A stretch of DNA of 64,000 bases, from NCBI RefSeq assembly GCF_001570525.1, contig NZ_BBXC01000024.1, positions 27,784 through 91,783 of the forward strand, written 5' to 3'. The translations under genes and the position numbers were made by a program. Each line of letters opens with the position of its first letter. Position 1 is the stretch's first letter. Below the pieces are notes generated by a model. That model searched no databases, had not been told where the DNA came from, and worked only from the letters and a program-made list of their open reading frames with translations. This document shows, piece by piece, positions 1-8,288 of this stretch. Origin of the DNA: Herbidospora sakaeratensis. Lineage in GTDB: Bacteria > Actinomycetota > Actinomycetes > Streptosporangiales > Streptosporangiaceae.

Positions 1-744
1 ATATGGGACGCGGGCGCCGAGGTCCTGCGGCTCGCGCACGACGGCCCGGTGAACTGGGTCGTCTTCGACCCAGGCGGCGCAGGCCTGGCGACGGCGAGCG
101 CCGACGGCACGGTCCGGGTGTGGGACGCGGCCACGGGCGCGGAGCTGATCCGGCTGACCCACGGCGACGTGGTGTGGTCGGTGGTGTTCAGCCCCGGCGG
201 CGACCTGCTGGCGTCGGCGAGCGGCGACGGTACGGCCCGCGTCTGGGACACCCGATCGGGCACGGAAAAGGCCCGGCTGGCCCACGACGTCCTGGTGCGG
301 GCGGTGGTGTTCGGGCCCGGCGGCGACCGGCTGGCCTCGGTCGACGACGCCGGGTGCGTACGGGTGTGGGACGTGGTCTCGGCCGCGGAGGTGGCGCGGC
401 TGACCCACGACGGCGAGGTGAACTGGGCGGCGTTCTCCCCCGGCGGCGACCGGCTGGCGACGGCCTGCCGCGACGGCTCGGTGCGGATCTGGGACGCCGC
501 CTCCGGCGCGGAACTGGCCGAGTTGCCGCACGACGACGCGGTGTGGTCGCTGGCGTTCAGCCCCGACGGTTCCCGGCTGGCCTCGGCGAGCGGCGACGGC
601 TCGGCGCGGGTGTGGGCCCTGAGCACCGAGGAGCTGATCGCCCAGGCGCTGGGCCGCCTCACCGAGAACCTGACCGAAGAGGAGTGGCAGCACCACATGG
701 GCCCGGACGTGCCCTACCGCCGCCTGCGCGACGACCTCCCCTGA
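1..744 (+). CDS. WD40 repeat protein, C-terminal part (5' end outside window)
   Basis: The reading frame is open from the first base, so the gene begins upstream. The visible 247 residues hold about five WD40 blades, each with a GD/DG-[ST]-hydrophobic-R-[VI]-W-D signature (for example GTVRVWD and GSVRIWD) and a histidine-aspartate or HDG turn at the start of each blade. Such blades build a beta-propeller used for protein binding. The last 30 residues leave the propeller pattern and contain LTENLTEEEW, a tail commonly found behind WD40 propellers of actinobacterial nSTAND NTPases or kinases. The missing N-terminal domain may therefore be a signalling ATPase or kinase, but this cannot be seen here. 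A strong hairpin follows the stop codon. Confidence 0.85.
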   Translation: MWDAGAEVLRLAHDGPVNWVVFDPGGAGLATASADGTVRVWDAATGAELIRLTHGDVVWSVVFSPGGDLLASASGDGTARVWDTRSGTEKARLAHDVLVRAVVFGPGGDRLASVDDAGCVRVWDVVSAAEVARLTHDGEVNWAAFSPGGDRLATACRDGSVRIWDAASGAELAELPHDDAVWSLAFSPDGSRLASASGDGSARVWALSTEELIAQALGRLTENLTEEEWQHHMGPDVPYRRLRDDLP

Positions 745-748
745 ACGC

Positions 749-787
749 GGAAACGCCCGTCCCCCGGGGAAGAGGACGGGCGCTTCC
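749..787. terminator. Bidirectional intrinsic terminator between convergent genes
   Basis: A 14-bp inverted repeat (749-762 with 774-787, one G-U pair) with an 11-nt loop lies between the stop of the WD40 gene and the stop of the minus-strand nuclease gene. It can serve both convergent transcripts. There is no long T-run, which is usual in high-GC actinomycetes. Confidence 0.75.
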
Positions 788-802
788 GTTCTGCGGAGGG
801 TG

Positions 803-3250
803 TTACTCGACGTCCACGACCGGGCTGCCCGGACGGCACCGCTCGGGCAGCGGCTCCGTGTTGCACCCGGTCAGGATCCGCAGGATCTGCGGGTCGTGGT
901 CGGAGGCCTGGTCGGAGAACTCGGCGTTGATGTGCACGACGCCGTACGCGTAGCCCTTGATGTTCGGGGTCACCAGGATGTGGTCGAGCGCCTGGGAGTT
1001 CCCGTCGAAGATGTACGAGTAGCGCTCACCGGCGGGCAGGTCGTTGATCAGCGCCTTCAGCAGCGCGCCGTTGTCGGTCAGCGTGCCGACGGCCGGCGAG
1101 AACTGGTAGTCGTTGATGTCGCCCAGGACGACCGCGCGGGCCTGGCCGCCGCTCTTGGTGTTGAGGTCGGCGATGAAGTTGCGCACCTCGGTGGCCTGCG
1201 CGATGCGCTGGACTTCGGTGGTGCGGTTCGGGGGCTGGACCGCCGCCGAGTGGGGGTGGTCGCCGCCCTTGCTGTTGAAGTGGTTGGCGACGACGAACAG
1301 CTGCTTGTTGCCGTCGTACAGGAACTCGCCGACGAGCGGCTTGCGGCTGGAGGACCACGCCGACGACGTCGGGTTGATGCGGCCGGGGGAGGCCGACAGG
1401 TAGACCTGGTTGCTCGTCGGACGCTCGCGCAGCACCGTCACGGCGGTGTTCGCGTCGCCGCCCGGACGGTCCACGAAGGTGGTCCGGGCCGGGTTGAACA
1501 GGAAGACCTGGCGGATGTTGCCGCCGGGCGCGCCGCCGTCGGTGCCCTCGTTGGGGTCGATCGAGCGCCAGTCGTAGGTGGGGCCGCCGGCCGCGACGAT
1601 GGCCGCGATGAACTTGGCCACGGTCTGGTCGGCCGCGACGGTGCCGGTGGCGGTGCCGTTGTTGTCCTGGATCTCTTCGAGGGCCAGGATGTCGGGCGTG
1701 CCGAGGTTGACGACCACGGCCTCGGCGAGACGCTGGTACTTCGCGGCCGAGTCGGCGACGGTCAGGTTCTCGACGTTGTACGTCGCGATCGACAGGTCGC
1801 CGGCCTTCTTCGCCGGGGTCACCTTCTGGCGCTTGAGGCCGCCCTCGGTGATGGCGCCGAGCTGGGTGGCCTGCAGGACGTAGCCGCCGAAGCTCTGGTA
1901 GTCGATGACGCCGGTGGTGCCGGCGGCCAGCGTCGAGCCGACGTTGGCGGCGGGGGCGCCGACGAGCGACTGGATGAAGAACCGGCCCGCGTTGTTGTCG
2001 GCGTAGTCGAGGTAGATGTGGCCGCCGCGCGGGGTCGGGTTGTGGTTCGGGGTGTACGACACCCAGAGCTCGCCGAACTCGGTGTTGACCGGGCTGACCA
2101 GCTTGGTGTCCTGGGCGACGGTCATCCGCATGCCCTCGTGGACCTCGAGGTAGTCGAGCACGTACGACGACGGCTCCAGCGGCTGGGCCTCCAGGGCGCC
2201 CGACTTGGTGTAGACGGCGGGCAGGTTCACCGGGATCGGCGCGGGGAGCGCGTTGCCGCCGCTCACCCTGATGGTGCTGACGGTGCCGCCGATCTCGGTC
2301 AGCGCCTGCGAGCCCGTGGCGGGGCGGAACTCGGTGACGCGGCCGGAGGTGACGACCGAGTCGCCGGCGACGACACCGGGGGAGGTCGAGCCCGTGAAGA
2401 CGAACAGGCCCTCGGAGGTCAGCGGGTCGGCGTCGGCCGAGAGGTCCTGCATCCAGTAGCCGCGCGAGTTGCCGGTGTTGCGGACGGCCGTGACGATGCC
2501 GGGCACGTTGGTGACGTTCTGGCCGACGATCGGGGAGATCCGGCCGCTGCCCTGGATGTCGTGGATGCGGACCGAGCCGGGCGTCGGGTCGGTCGGGCCG
2601 CCGGTGTCGGTCGCGACGACCGTGGTGCCCGCCGAGTTGGTGGCCTTCGGCACGCCCGAGGTGAAGTCGACCGAGTTGTTGTCGGTGTCGACCATCGAGC
2701 CGGACCGGGCGGCGGCCGTGGTGTTCGACAGGCCGGGGGCCGCGAGGGTCTCGACGTTGGCGGTGGCGCCGTAGCCGACGAGGTCCTTCACGTTCGGGGC
2801 GGTCGAGCAGGTGATGCCGCAGCCGACCAGCGGGATCTGCGCGGTGACCAGCGCGACGACGCCGGAGGTGCCCGACATCGGGATCGAGCCGATGGCGTCG
2901 GGGGTCGGCAGGTTCAGGGTGCCGCCGGCGCCGGCGGCCTGCTGGACCAGGTACTTCCCATGGGCCGGGATGGTGCCCGTCAGGTTCGTCATCTGGAAGA
3001 CGGCACCTGCGGCGGAGGCGTATTGAACGCTCCAACCGGACACGCTGACCGGGCTGCCGGTGAGGTTGGCCAGCTCGATGTAGTCGTTCTTGATGGTCGC
3101 GCCCGAGTTGCCGCCACCGCCGTAGACGCCGGAGATGACGACATCGCTCGAGAGGGCGTTGGCGGGAGCCGGGACGGTCGTCAGGCTGGCCGCGACCGCT
3201 AACGACAGACCTGCCGAGGCGATCAGGCGGCGTGCTCTGGGATTAGCCAC
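803..3250 (-). CDS. Secreted nuclease: lamin-tail domain plus endonuclease/exonuclease/phosphatase domain
   Basis: An 815-residue exported nuclease. The GTG at 3250 is chosen because AAGGAG lies 10 nt upstream and the protein then starts with a clean Sec signal peptide (Arg-rich n-region, hydrophobic core, ANA-like cleavage site near residue 31); an upstream ATG at 3322 would add 24 non-signal residues. Order of domains: lamin tail domain (about 35-160), an OB-like middle region (about 225-450), and a DNase I-like EEP domain (about 485-790). Catalytic motifs of the EEP family are visible: ATYNVENL, the metal-binding Glu in LALEEIQDN, GDIND and the terminal SDHDP. The architecture matches ExeM/NucH-type extracellular nucleases, which degrade environmental DNA for nutrients. 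It stands alone, convergent with the WD40 gene. Confidence 0.9.
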   Translation of the reverse strand: MANPRARRLIASAGLSLAVAASLTTVPAPANALSSDVVISGVYGGGGNSGATIKNDYIELANLTGSPVSVSGWSVQYASAAGAVFQMTNLTGTIPAHGKYLVQQAAGAGGTLNLPTPDAIGSIPMSGTSGVVALVTAQIPLVGCGITCSTAPNVKDLVGYGATANVETLAAPGLSNTTAAARSGSMVDTDNNSVDFTSGVPKATNSAGTTVVATDTGGPTDPTPGSVRIHDIQGSGRISPIVGQNVTNVPGIVTAVRNTGNSRGYWMQDLSADADPLTSEGLFVFTGSTSPGVVAGDSVVTSGRVTEFRPATGSQALTEIGGTVSTIRVSGGNALPAPIPVNLPAVYTKSGALEAQPLEPSSYVLDYLEVHEGMRMTVAQDTKLVSPVNTEFGELWVSYTPNHNPTPRGGHIYLDYADNNAGRFFIQSLVGAPAANVGSTLAAGTTGVIDYQSFGGYVLQATQLGAITEGGLKRQKVTPAKKAGDLSIATYNVENLTVADSAAKYQRLAEAVVVNLGTPDILALEEIQDNNGTATGTVAADQTVAKFIAAIVAAGGPTYDWRSIDPNEGTDGGAPGGNIRQVFLFNPARTTFVDRPGGDANTAVTVLRERPTSNQVYLSASPGRINPTSSAWSSSRKPLVGEFLYDGNKQLFVVANHFNSKGGDHPHSAAVQPPNRTTEVQRIAQATEVRNFIADLNTKSGGQARAVVLGDINDYQFSPAVGTLTDNGALLKALINDLPAGERYSYIFDGNSQALDHILVTPNIKGYAYGVVHINAEFSDQASDHDPQILRILTGCNTEPLPERCRPGSPVVDVE

Positions 3251-3505
3251 AGGTGTTCTGCTCCTTGGGGGAGATGGTCTCCACAGAGCATGGTGCCAGC
3301 GCATATCCCTTGGAAATGGCACATTCTGCTACTAACGATGTGTTCTCCGTTTCTTTCCGTGACGTTTCACTTCGGCCTGCTCTCCGACGTGCCCAAATGC
3401 CGCTTTGACCCTGGTCGTGTACGGATCGACGACAATCCCAGTGAAATGCCGGCGCCGGTCAGCCCATGAAGAAGGTGTACGCAGCCCCGCCGACGAAGGA
3501 CACCA

Positions 3506-4018
3506 GTGGATGAACGCCAAACCCGGTTCGAGGAGGTCTACCGGGAGACGTACGGCCGGATCACCGCCTACGCCGCCCGCCGCTGCGCCGACCCCTTGGA
3601 CGCCGCCGACGTCGTCGCCGAGACCTACACGATCGCCTGGCGGAAGGTGGCCCGATTACCTCCCGGCCCCGAGGCGCTGCTCTGGCTCTACGGCATCGCC
3701 CGGCGCGTCGCCGCAGATCACCGGAGGGGTGAGGCGAAACGGCGGGCCCGCATGGTCGAACTCGACGCCGACCTCGCCGCCTTGTACGCCGACCCGGCCG
3801 ACCTGACCGCGATCCACCAGGTCTTCGCAACCCTCAAGGATGACGATCGGGAACTGCTGGGCCTGCTCGCCTGGGAGGGCCTGTCGCACGAGGAGATCGC
3901 GGCCGTCCTGGGGATCTCCCGCAATGCGGTCAGGATTCGCCTGCACCGGGCGCGACGCCGCTTCTCCGAGAAGCTCACCGAGAACGACCTGTGCCTACCG
4001 GCGGAAAGGCCCCTGTGA
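3506..4018 (+). CDS. Sigma-70 family (ECF/SigE-like) RNA polymerase sigma factor
   Basis: A 170-residue sigma factor made only of regions 2 and 4. Region 2 (about 10-75) has the core-binding and -10 recognition helix around DAADVVAETYTIAWR, and region 4 (about 100-155) carries a helix-turn-helix, GLSHEEIAAVLGIS followed by RIRLHRAR. The GTG start at 3506 is preceded by GAAGGA at 6 nt. The stop overlaps the GTG of the next gene by 4 bp, so the two are translationally coupled. In actinomycetes such a pair usually consists of a sigma factor and a membrane protein that controls it or reads out its signal. The target promoter is not known. Confidence 0.88.
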   Translation: MDERQTRFEEVYRETYGRITAYAARRCADPLDAADVVAETYTIAWRKVARLPPGPEALLWLYGIARRVAADHRRGEAKRRARMVELDADLAALYADPADLTAIHQVFATLKDDDRELLGLLAWEGLSHEEIAAVLGISRNAVRIRLHRARRRFSEKLTENDLCLPAERPL

Positions 4019-4854
4019 ACGACACCGACGAACTCATCGCCGCGCTGGCCAGGGTCGAACCCGGCCATCAAGGCGCCGACCCGTCCGGCGCGGGGGCCCG
4101 GACGCTGCTGGCCGGAATCACGACCCGAAAGCCGCGAAGAAGAAGGTTCACGCTGGCCCTGGCCGGAATGGCCACGGCCGTCGGAGCCGGGCTCTTCCAG
4201 ATCGGCACGCCCTCCTACGCCGTCACCAAGGACGCCGACGGCGTCGTCTGGGTCAGCGTGCACGACTTCGGCGACGTCAGCCGCCTGCGCGATGACCTGA
4301 TGAGCCTCGGCGTCTCGGCCATGGTCGACCACGTCCCGGCAGGTCACTGGTGCCAGGAGCCACGGGGGGAGATCGTCTACGACGTCCCGCCCGGTCTTTA
4401 CACCCTCCCGGAAGGAGACGGGCCGGGCTGGAGAATGCGGATCGACGGCACCCTGCTCGAGAAAGACCAGACGATCGTCTACACGATCGGCGCCGACGGG
4501 GGCGCCGGCACCTTGGTCTACCGAGGCCCGGTCGCGCCGTGCCGGGTCGTCTCGGGAAGTCCGTTCAGGGAGGTGACCAGCGAAGAGGAGGAGCCGTTCC
4601 GGTTCGTCGATCTCGACGTCGGCGGGCAGACCGTCGGGGAGGTCCTGCCCCGCCTACCGGGCGGGAAGGTCGGCTTCATGCCCATCAGCGTTCCGCCGGG
4701 CAGCCCCGGCGGCTGGGGCGAGGGGCCTGTCATCGAGAAGGCCGACGCTGGCTGGTACGTCTGGGCGGCCGTGCGGTTCAGGGACGACCCCGGCCGCCTC
4801 GTTCTCCTGGTCACCGAGGAGAAGTTCGGCCGCAACCCCGTCACCGGCCGCTAG
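4015..4854 (+). CDS. Membrane-anchored protein co-encoded with sigma factor (possible anti-sigma/sensor)
   Basis: A 279-residue protein. The GTG at 4015 overlaps the preceding TGA and is preceded by GGAAAGG, so it is preferred over the in-frame GTG at 3991. Residues 1-38 form a short cytosolic part ending in a basic RRRR cluster, followed by one membrane segment (about 39-62) and a roughly 215-residue extracytoplasmic domain with two cysteines (in WCQEP and APCR). I recognise no catalytic motif and no HxxxCxxC zinc motif of classical ZAS anti-sigma factors. Coupling to the sigma gene suggests it regulates that sigma factor or is its main target; both are inference. A second pair of this type lies at 16.5-17.8 kb. 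Confidence 0.7.
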   Translation: MNDTDELIAALARVEPGHQGADPSGAGARTLLAGITTRKPRRRRFTLALAGMATAVGAGLFQIGTPSYAVTKDADGVVWVSVHDFGDVSRLRDDLMSLGVSAMVDHVPAGHWCQEPRGEIVYDVPPGLYTLPEGDGPGWRMRIDGTLLEKDQTIVYTIGADGGAGTLVYRGPVAPCRVVSGSPFREVTSEEEEPFRFVDLDVGGQTVGEVLPRLPGGKVGFMPISVPPGSPGGWGEGPVIEKADAGWYVWAAVRFRDDPGRLVLLVTEEKFGRNPVTGR

Positions 4855-5624
4855 AACGACGTCGACTGGCCGGGTTCCAGGAGGCGCAGGCGGTCGGCGA
4901 GTTCGTACTTCTCGAAGGCGTCGAGCAGGTCGGCCGGGCCTTCGGTGAAATGTTGCCAGCCCTCCATGTGGACGGGGATCACCACCTCGGCGCCGGTGAT
5001 CAGGGTCGCCTCCACCACCTCCTCGGCCGTGAAGGTCAGGAAGCCGTCGAGCAGCGGGGTGCGGGCGGCGCCGGCGAAGAAGATCCCGGCGTCCATGGGG
5101 CCGAGGCGTTCGGTGATCTCGCGGGTCTCCTCCAGTGAGGCGTTGTCGCCGCTCACGTAGATCGCCGGTAGATCGAAGGCGGTCAGCACGAAGCCGGTCA
5201 CCGGGCCGGTGAGATCTTCCGTGCCCGGCGGCCCGTGGCGGCCCGGCACCCACGTGATGCGGAGGGAGCCGCCGTCGGGTCGCTCGAAGGTCACGTGGTC
5301 CCAGGGCCGCAGGCCGGTGATGTCCTCGCCGAGCCGTTCGGCCGCCTCGGGCGTGGTCAGCACCTCGGGCACCTCGTCGAGCAGGGCGCGGCCCGAGCGG
5401 TCGAGGTTGTCGGCGTGCTGATCGTGGGAGAGCAGGATGATGTCGAGATCGCCCAGTTCCTCCCGGGAGACGGCCGGGCCGGTGGTCTTGATGAGCGTCC
5501 GGGTGCCGCTGGCGATCGGCCCGGGCGCGTCGAAGGCCGGATCGGTAAGCAGCCGGAGGCCGCCGATCTCCAGCAGCGCGGTGGGCCCGCCCACCAACCG
5601 CACGGTGCAGGTTTTCCGCTCCAT
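4851..5624 (-). CDS. Metallo-beta-lactamase-fold hydrolase (UlaG/RomA-like)
   Basis: A 257-residue cytosolic protein of the metallo-beta-lactamase fold. The signature loop reads LLSHDQHADNLD, the family's HxHxD-type metal motif with Gln at the second His position and a following His. Other expected pieces are the N-terminal LLTDPAFD, GHxG-like WVPGRHGP, and the late histidine in PVHMEGWQHF. The ATG at 5624 is used because AGGAT lies about 10 nt upstream and because an earlier start at 5726 would run through the NrdR boxes of nrdA. The substrate is unknown; relatives are annotated as L-ascorbate lactonase-like or N-acyl-phosphatidylethanolamine phospholipase-like. It is divergent from nrdAB and convergent with the preceding gene (4-bp overlap). 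Confidence 0.82.
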   Translation of the reverse strand: MERKTCTVRLVGGPTALLEIGGLRLLTDPAFDAPGPIASGTRTLIKTTGPAVSREELGDLDIILLSHDQHADNLDRSGRALLDEVPEVLTTPEAAERLGEDITGLRPWDHVTFERPDGGSLRITWVPGRHGPPGTEDLTGPVTGFVLTAFDLPAIYVSGDNASLEETREITERLGPMDAGIFFAGAARTPLLDGFLTFTAEEVVEATLITGAEVVIPVHMEGWQHFTEGPADLLDAFEKYELADRLRLLEPGQSTSF

Positions 5625-5674
5625 CACCCCATCCTGCGCACACTCCGCCAAGGGGATTCGCCCGGGGGTACCGG

Positions 5675-5721
5675 ACACCACATGTTGATGTGACAGCTGA
5701 GAACGATCCCATATATGGTGT
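5675..5721 (+). promoter_or_regulatory. Tandem NrdR boxes upstream of nrdAB
   Basis: Two 16-bp sites, 5675-5690 and 5706-5721, match the NrdR consensus ACACWATATATWGTGT at 10 and 12 positions, and both keep the most conserved C, A, AT, T and G positions. Their starts are exactly 31 bp apart, about three helical turns, the arrangement NrdR uses elsewhere. They lie upstream of the cobalamin riboswitch, where the nrdA promoter must be. NrdR represses ribonucleotide reductase genes when dATP is plentiful. No nrdR gene is in the window. Confidence 0.75.
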
Positions 5722-5725
5722 CCCA

Positions 5726-5918
5726 CGCGTTGGTTCGCCCCGCCTGCCAGGTGGGACGGCGTAAGAGGGAACCCGGTGGGAATCCGGGACTGCCCCGCAG
5801 CGGTGAGTGGGAACGAAAGCCGTCATCAAGCACTGGGCCCGTCGACGGGCCTGGGAAGCGACGGCCGGTAGGCGCTTCGAAAGAGCATGCCCGCGAGTCC
5901 GAATACCTGCCAATCGCG
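5726..5918 (+). ncRNA. Cobalamin (B12) riboswitch in the nrdAB leader
   Basis: The leader contains the conserved cobalamin aptamer core (GGGAATCCGGG, CTGCCCCGCAGCGGTGAG at about 5772-5805) and the B12 box AGTCCGAATACCTGCC at 5896-5911. The ends pair as P1: CGCGTTGG at 5726-5733 with CCAA-T-CGCG at 5910-5918. In Streptomyces a B12 riboswitch represses the oxygen-dependent class Ia reductase so that the B12-dependent class II enzyme is used when cobalamin is present. The same logic is expected here. Confidence 0.93.
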
Positions 5919-5925
5919 ATTTGGT

Positions 5926-5997
5926 CCGAGGCCGCGTGGGACGGCCCCGCCCGGTGCCCTCGTGCCCGCGCGCCTCGGTGAGTTCGCGAGGAGAGGA
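5926..5997 (+). promoter_or_regulatory. Expression platform able to sequester the nrdA ribosome binding site
   Basis: Between the aptamer and the nrdA ATG, CCGAGGC (5926-5932) can pair with GCCTCGG (5972-5978). Alternatively CCTCG (5973-5977) can pair with CGAGG (5987-5991), which covers the Shine-Dalgarno GAGGAGAGG of nrdA. The two pairings exclude each other, which fits translational control by B12. Confidence 0.6.
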
Positions 5998-6002
5998 CGA
6001 GG

Positions 6003-8288
6003 ATGCGGATCAAGAAGCGCGACGGGTCGCTCGAACCGGTCGACGTGACGAGGATCGTCCGCGCGGTCGAGGATTGTTCCGGCGGGCTCGCCGACGTCGA
6101 GCCGCTGCGGGTCGCCACCCGGACGATCAGCGGCCTGTACGACGGCGCCACCACCGCCGAACTCGACCGCCTGTCGATCCAGACCGCCGCCGAGATGATC
6201 GGCGAGGAGCCGCAGTACTCCCGGCTGGCCGCGCGGCTGCTGGCGGCCTACATCCGCAAGGAGGTGGAGGCCGACACGTTCAGCCGGTCGATCAAGGAGG
6301 GCCACGCCCTCGGCCTGATCGGCGACACGACCGCCGCCTTCGTGGCCGACCACGCCGACCTGCTCGACGCCACGATCGACGTCGGCAACGACCGGCGGTT
6401 CGAGTACTTCGGCCTGCGCACCGTGTACGACCGCTACCTGCTCCGCCACCCCCAGACCCGGCTCCCGGTCGAGACCCCGCAGTTCTGGCTGCTCCGGGTG
6501 GCCTGCGGCCTGGCCCAGACGCCCGGCGAGGCGGTCGAGCTCTACCGCCTGATGTCGTCGCTGGCCTACCTGCCCAGCTCGCCGACGCTGTTCAACTCCG
6601 GCACCGGCCACACCCAGATGTCCTCGTGCTACCTGGTCGACTCCCCGCGCGACGAGCTCGGCTCGATCTACGAGCGGTACGCCCAGGTCGCCCACCTGTC
6701 GAAGTTCGCCGGCGGCATCGGCATCTCCTGGTCGCGGGTCAGGTCGAGGGGCGCCCTGATCAAGGGCACCAACGGCCACTCCAACGGGATCGTGCCGTTC
6801 CTGCGCACCCTCGACGCCTCCGTGGCCGCCGTGAACCAGGGCGGCCGCCGCAAGGGCGCCGCGTGCGTCTACCTGGAGCCCTGGCACCCCGACGTCGAGG
6901 AGTTCCTGGAGCTCCGCGACAACACCGGCGAGGACGCCCGCCGCACCCACAACCTCAACCTGGCCAACTGGATCCCCGACGAGTTCATGCGCCGCGTCGA
7001 GGCCGACCAGATGTGGTCGCTGTTCGACCCGAACGAGCTGCCCGAGCTGCCCGACCTGTGGGGCGACGCCTTCGACGAGGTCTACCGCAAGGCGGAGCAG
7101 GACGGCCGCCAGGCGCGCCAGATCCGCGCCCGCGACCTCTACGCCAAGATGATGCGCACCCTGGCCCAGACCGGCAACGGCTGGATGACGTTCAAGGACA
7201 CCTCGAACCGCACCTGCAACCAGGCCGCCGAGCCGGGCAACGTGGTGCACCTGTCGAACCTGTGCACCGAGATCATCGAGGTGTCGAACGACGACGAGAC
7301 CGCGGTCTGCAACCTGGGTTCCATCAACCTGGCCGCCCACCTGGCCGACGGCGGCGTCGACTGGGCCAGGCTGCGCCGGACCGTCAAGACGGCCGTGGTC
7401 TTCCTCGACCGCGTGATCGACATCAACTACTACCCGACCAAGCAGGCCGCGGCGAGCAACCCGCGCTGGCGTCCGGTCGGGCTCGGGCTGATGGGCCTCC
7501 AGGACGTCTTCTTCGCGCTCCGGCTGCCCTTCGACTCCCCCGAGGCCAAGGAGCTGTCGACCCGGATCTCCGAGGAGATCTACCTGGCCGCCCTCGACAC
7601 CTCGGCCGACCTCGCGGCGGAGCACGGGCCGCATCCGGCGTACGGCGAGACCTGGGCGGCCCGTGGGAAGCTCCAGCCCGACCTGCACGGCCTCAGCCCC
7701 GAGTGGACCGCCCTCCGCGCGAAGATCGCCGAGCACGGGCTGCGCAATTCCCTGCTGATCGCCATCGCCCCCACGGCGACCATCGCCTCGATCGCGGGCT
7801 GCTACGAGTGCGTCGAACCGCAGGTGTCGAACCTCTTCAAGCGCGAGACGCTGAGCGGGGAGTTCCTCCAGATCAACAACGCGCTGGTCGCCGAGCTCAA
7901 GGCCCGGGGCCTGTGGACCGAGCCGGTCCGGACCGCCATCCGCCAGGCCGAGGGCTCGGTGCAGGGCATCGCCGAGTTGCCTGGTGAGGTCAGGAGCCTG
8001 TTCCGGACCGCGTGGGAGCTGCCGCAGCGGGCCCTCATCGACATGGGGGCGGCGCGGGCGCCGTACATCGACCAGAGCCAGTCGCTCAACCTGTTCATGG
8101 CCAGCCCGACCATCGACAAGTTGTCGTCGATGTACCTGTACGCCTGGAAGTCGGGCCTGAAGACCACCTACTACCTGCGCTCGCGCCCCGCGACGCGCAT
8201 CCAGCAGGCCACCGTGCCCGTCGCGGCCGTCGACGCCGCGATCGCCTGCTCCCTGGAGAACCCCGAGTCCTGTGAGGCGTGCCAGTGA
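6003..8288 (+). CDS. nrdA: Class Ia ribonucleoside-diphosphate reductase, alpha subunit
   Basis: The 761-residue large subunit reduces ribonucleoside diphosphates to deoxy forms. An ATP-cone is at the N terminus (about 1-90), followed by the ten-stranded barrel. Visible catalytic residues: a redox Cys in TQMSSCYLVDS (about 210), the Asn-x-Cys-x-Glu triad in NLCTEI (about 419-423), the partner Cys in CNLGSIN, the radical-transfer tyrosine pair in TYYLRS (about 723) and a C-terminal CEAC thiol shuttle. The ATG has a strong SD (GAGGAGAGGACGAGG). Transcription and translation are likely controlled by NrdR and by the B12 riboswitch just upstream. The gene overlaps nrdB at TGATG, so the subunits are co-translated. 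Confidence 0.95.
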   Translation: MRIKKRDGSLEPVDVTRIVRAVEDCSGGLADVEPLRVATRTISGLYDGATTAELDRLSIQTAAEMIGEEPQYSRLAARLLAAYIRKEVEADTFSRSIKEGHALGLIGDTTAAFVADHADLLDATIDVGNDRRFEYFGLRTVYDRYLLRHPQTRLPVETPQFWLLRVACGLAQTPGEAVELYRLMSSLAYLPSSPTLFNSGTGHTQMSSCYLVDSPRDELGSIYERYAQVAHLSKFAGGIGISWSRVRSRGALIKGTNGHSNGIVPFLRTLDASVAAVNQGGRRKGAACVYLEPWHPDVEEFLELRDNTGEDARRTHNLNLANWIPDEFMRRVEADQMWSLFDPNELPELPDLWGDAFDEVYRKAEQDGRQARQIRARDLYAKMMRTLAQTGNGWMTFKDTSNRTCNQAAEPGNVVHLSNLCTEIIEVSNDDETAVCNLGSINLAAHLADGGVDWARLRRTVKTAVVFLDRVIDINYYPTKQAAASNPRWRPVGLGLMGLQDVFFALRLPFDSPEAKELSTRISEEIYLAALDTSADLAAEHGPHPAYGETWAARGKLQPDLHGLSPEWTALRAKIAEHGLRNSLLIAIAPTATIASIAGCYECVEPQVSNLFKRETLSGEFLQINNALVAELKARGLWTEPVRTAIRQAEGSVQGIAELPGEVRSLFRTAWELPQRALIDMGAARAPYIDQSQSLNLFMASPTIDKLSSMYLYAWKSGLKTTYYLRSRPATRIQQATVPVAAVDAAIACSLENPESCEACQ

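Noticed and set aside
800-3202. Long open frame opposite the secreted nuclease gene (and similar long antisense frames, for example at 5826-7736 or 40450-42999)
   Set aside because: In very high-GC sequence the antisense frame of a real gene stays open by codon bias. These frames have Arg/Gly/Val-rich composition without family motifs, while the opposite strand has clear domains.
5625-5726. N-terminal extension of the metallo-beta-lactamase-fold protein to ATG 5726
   Set aside because: It would cover the NrdR boxes and adds residues without family similarity; ATG 5624 has an SD-like AGGAT.
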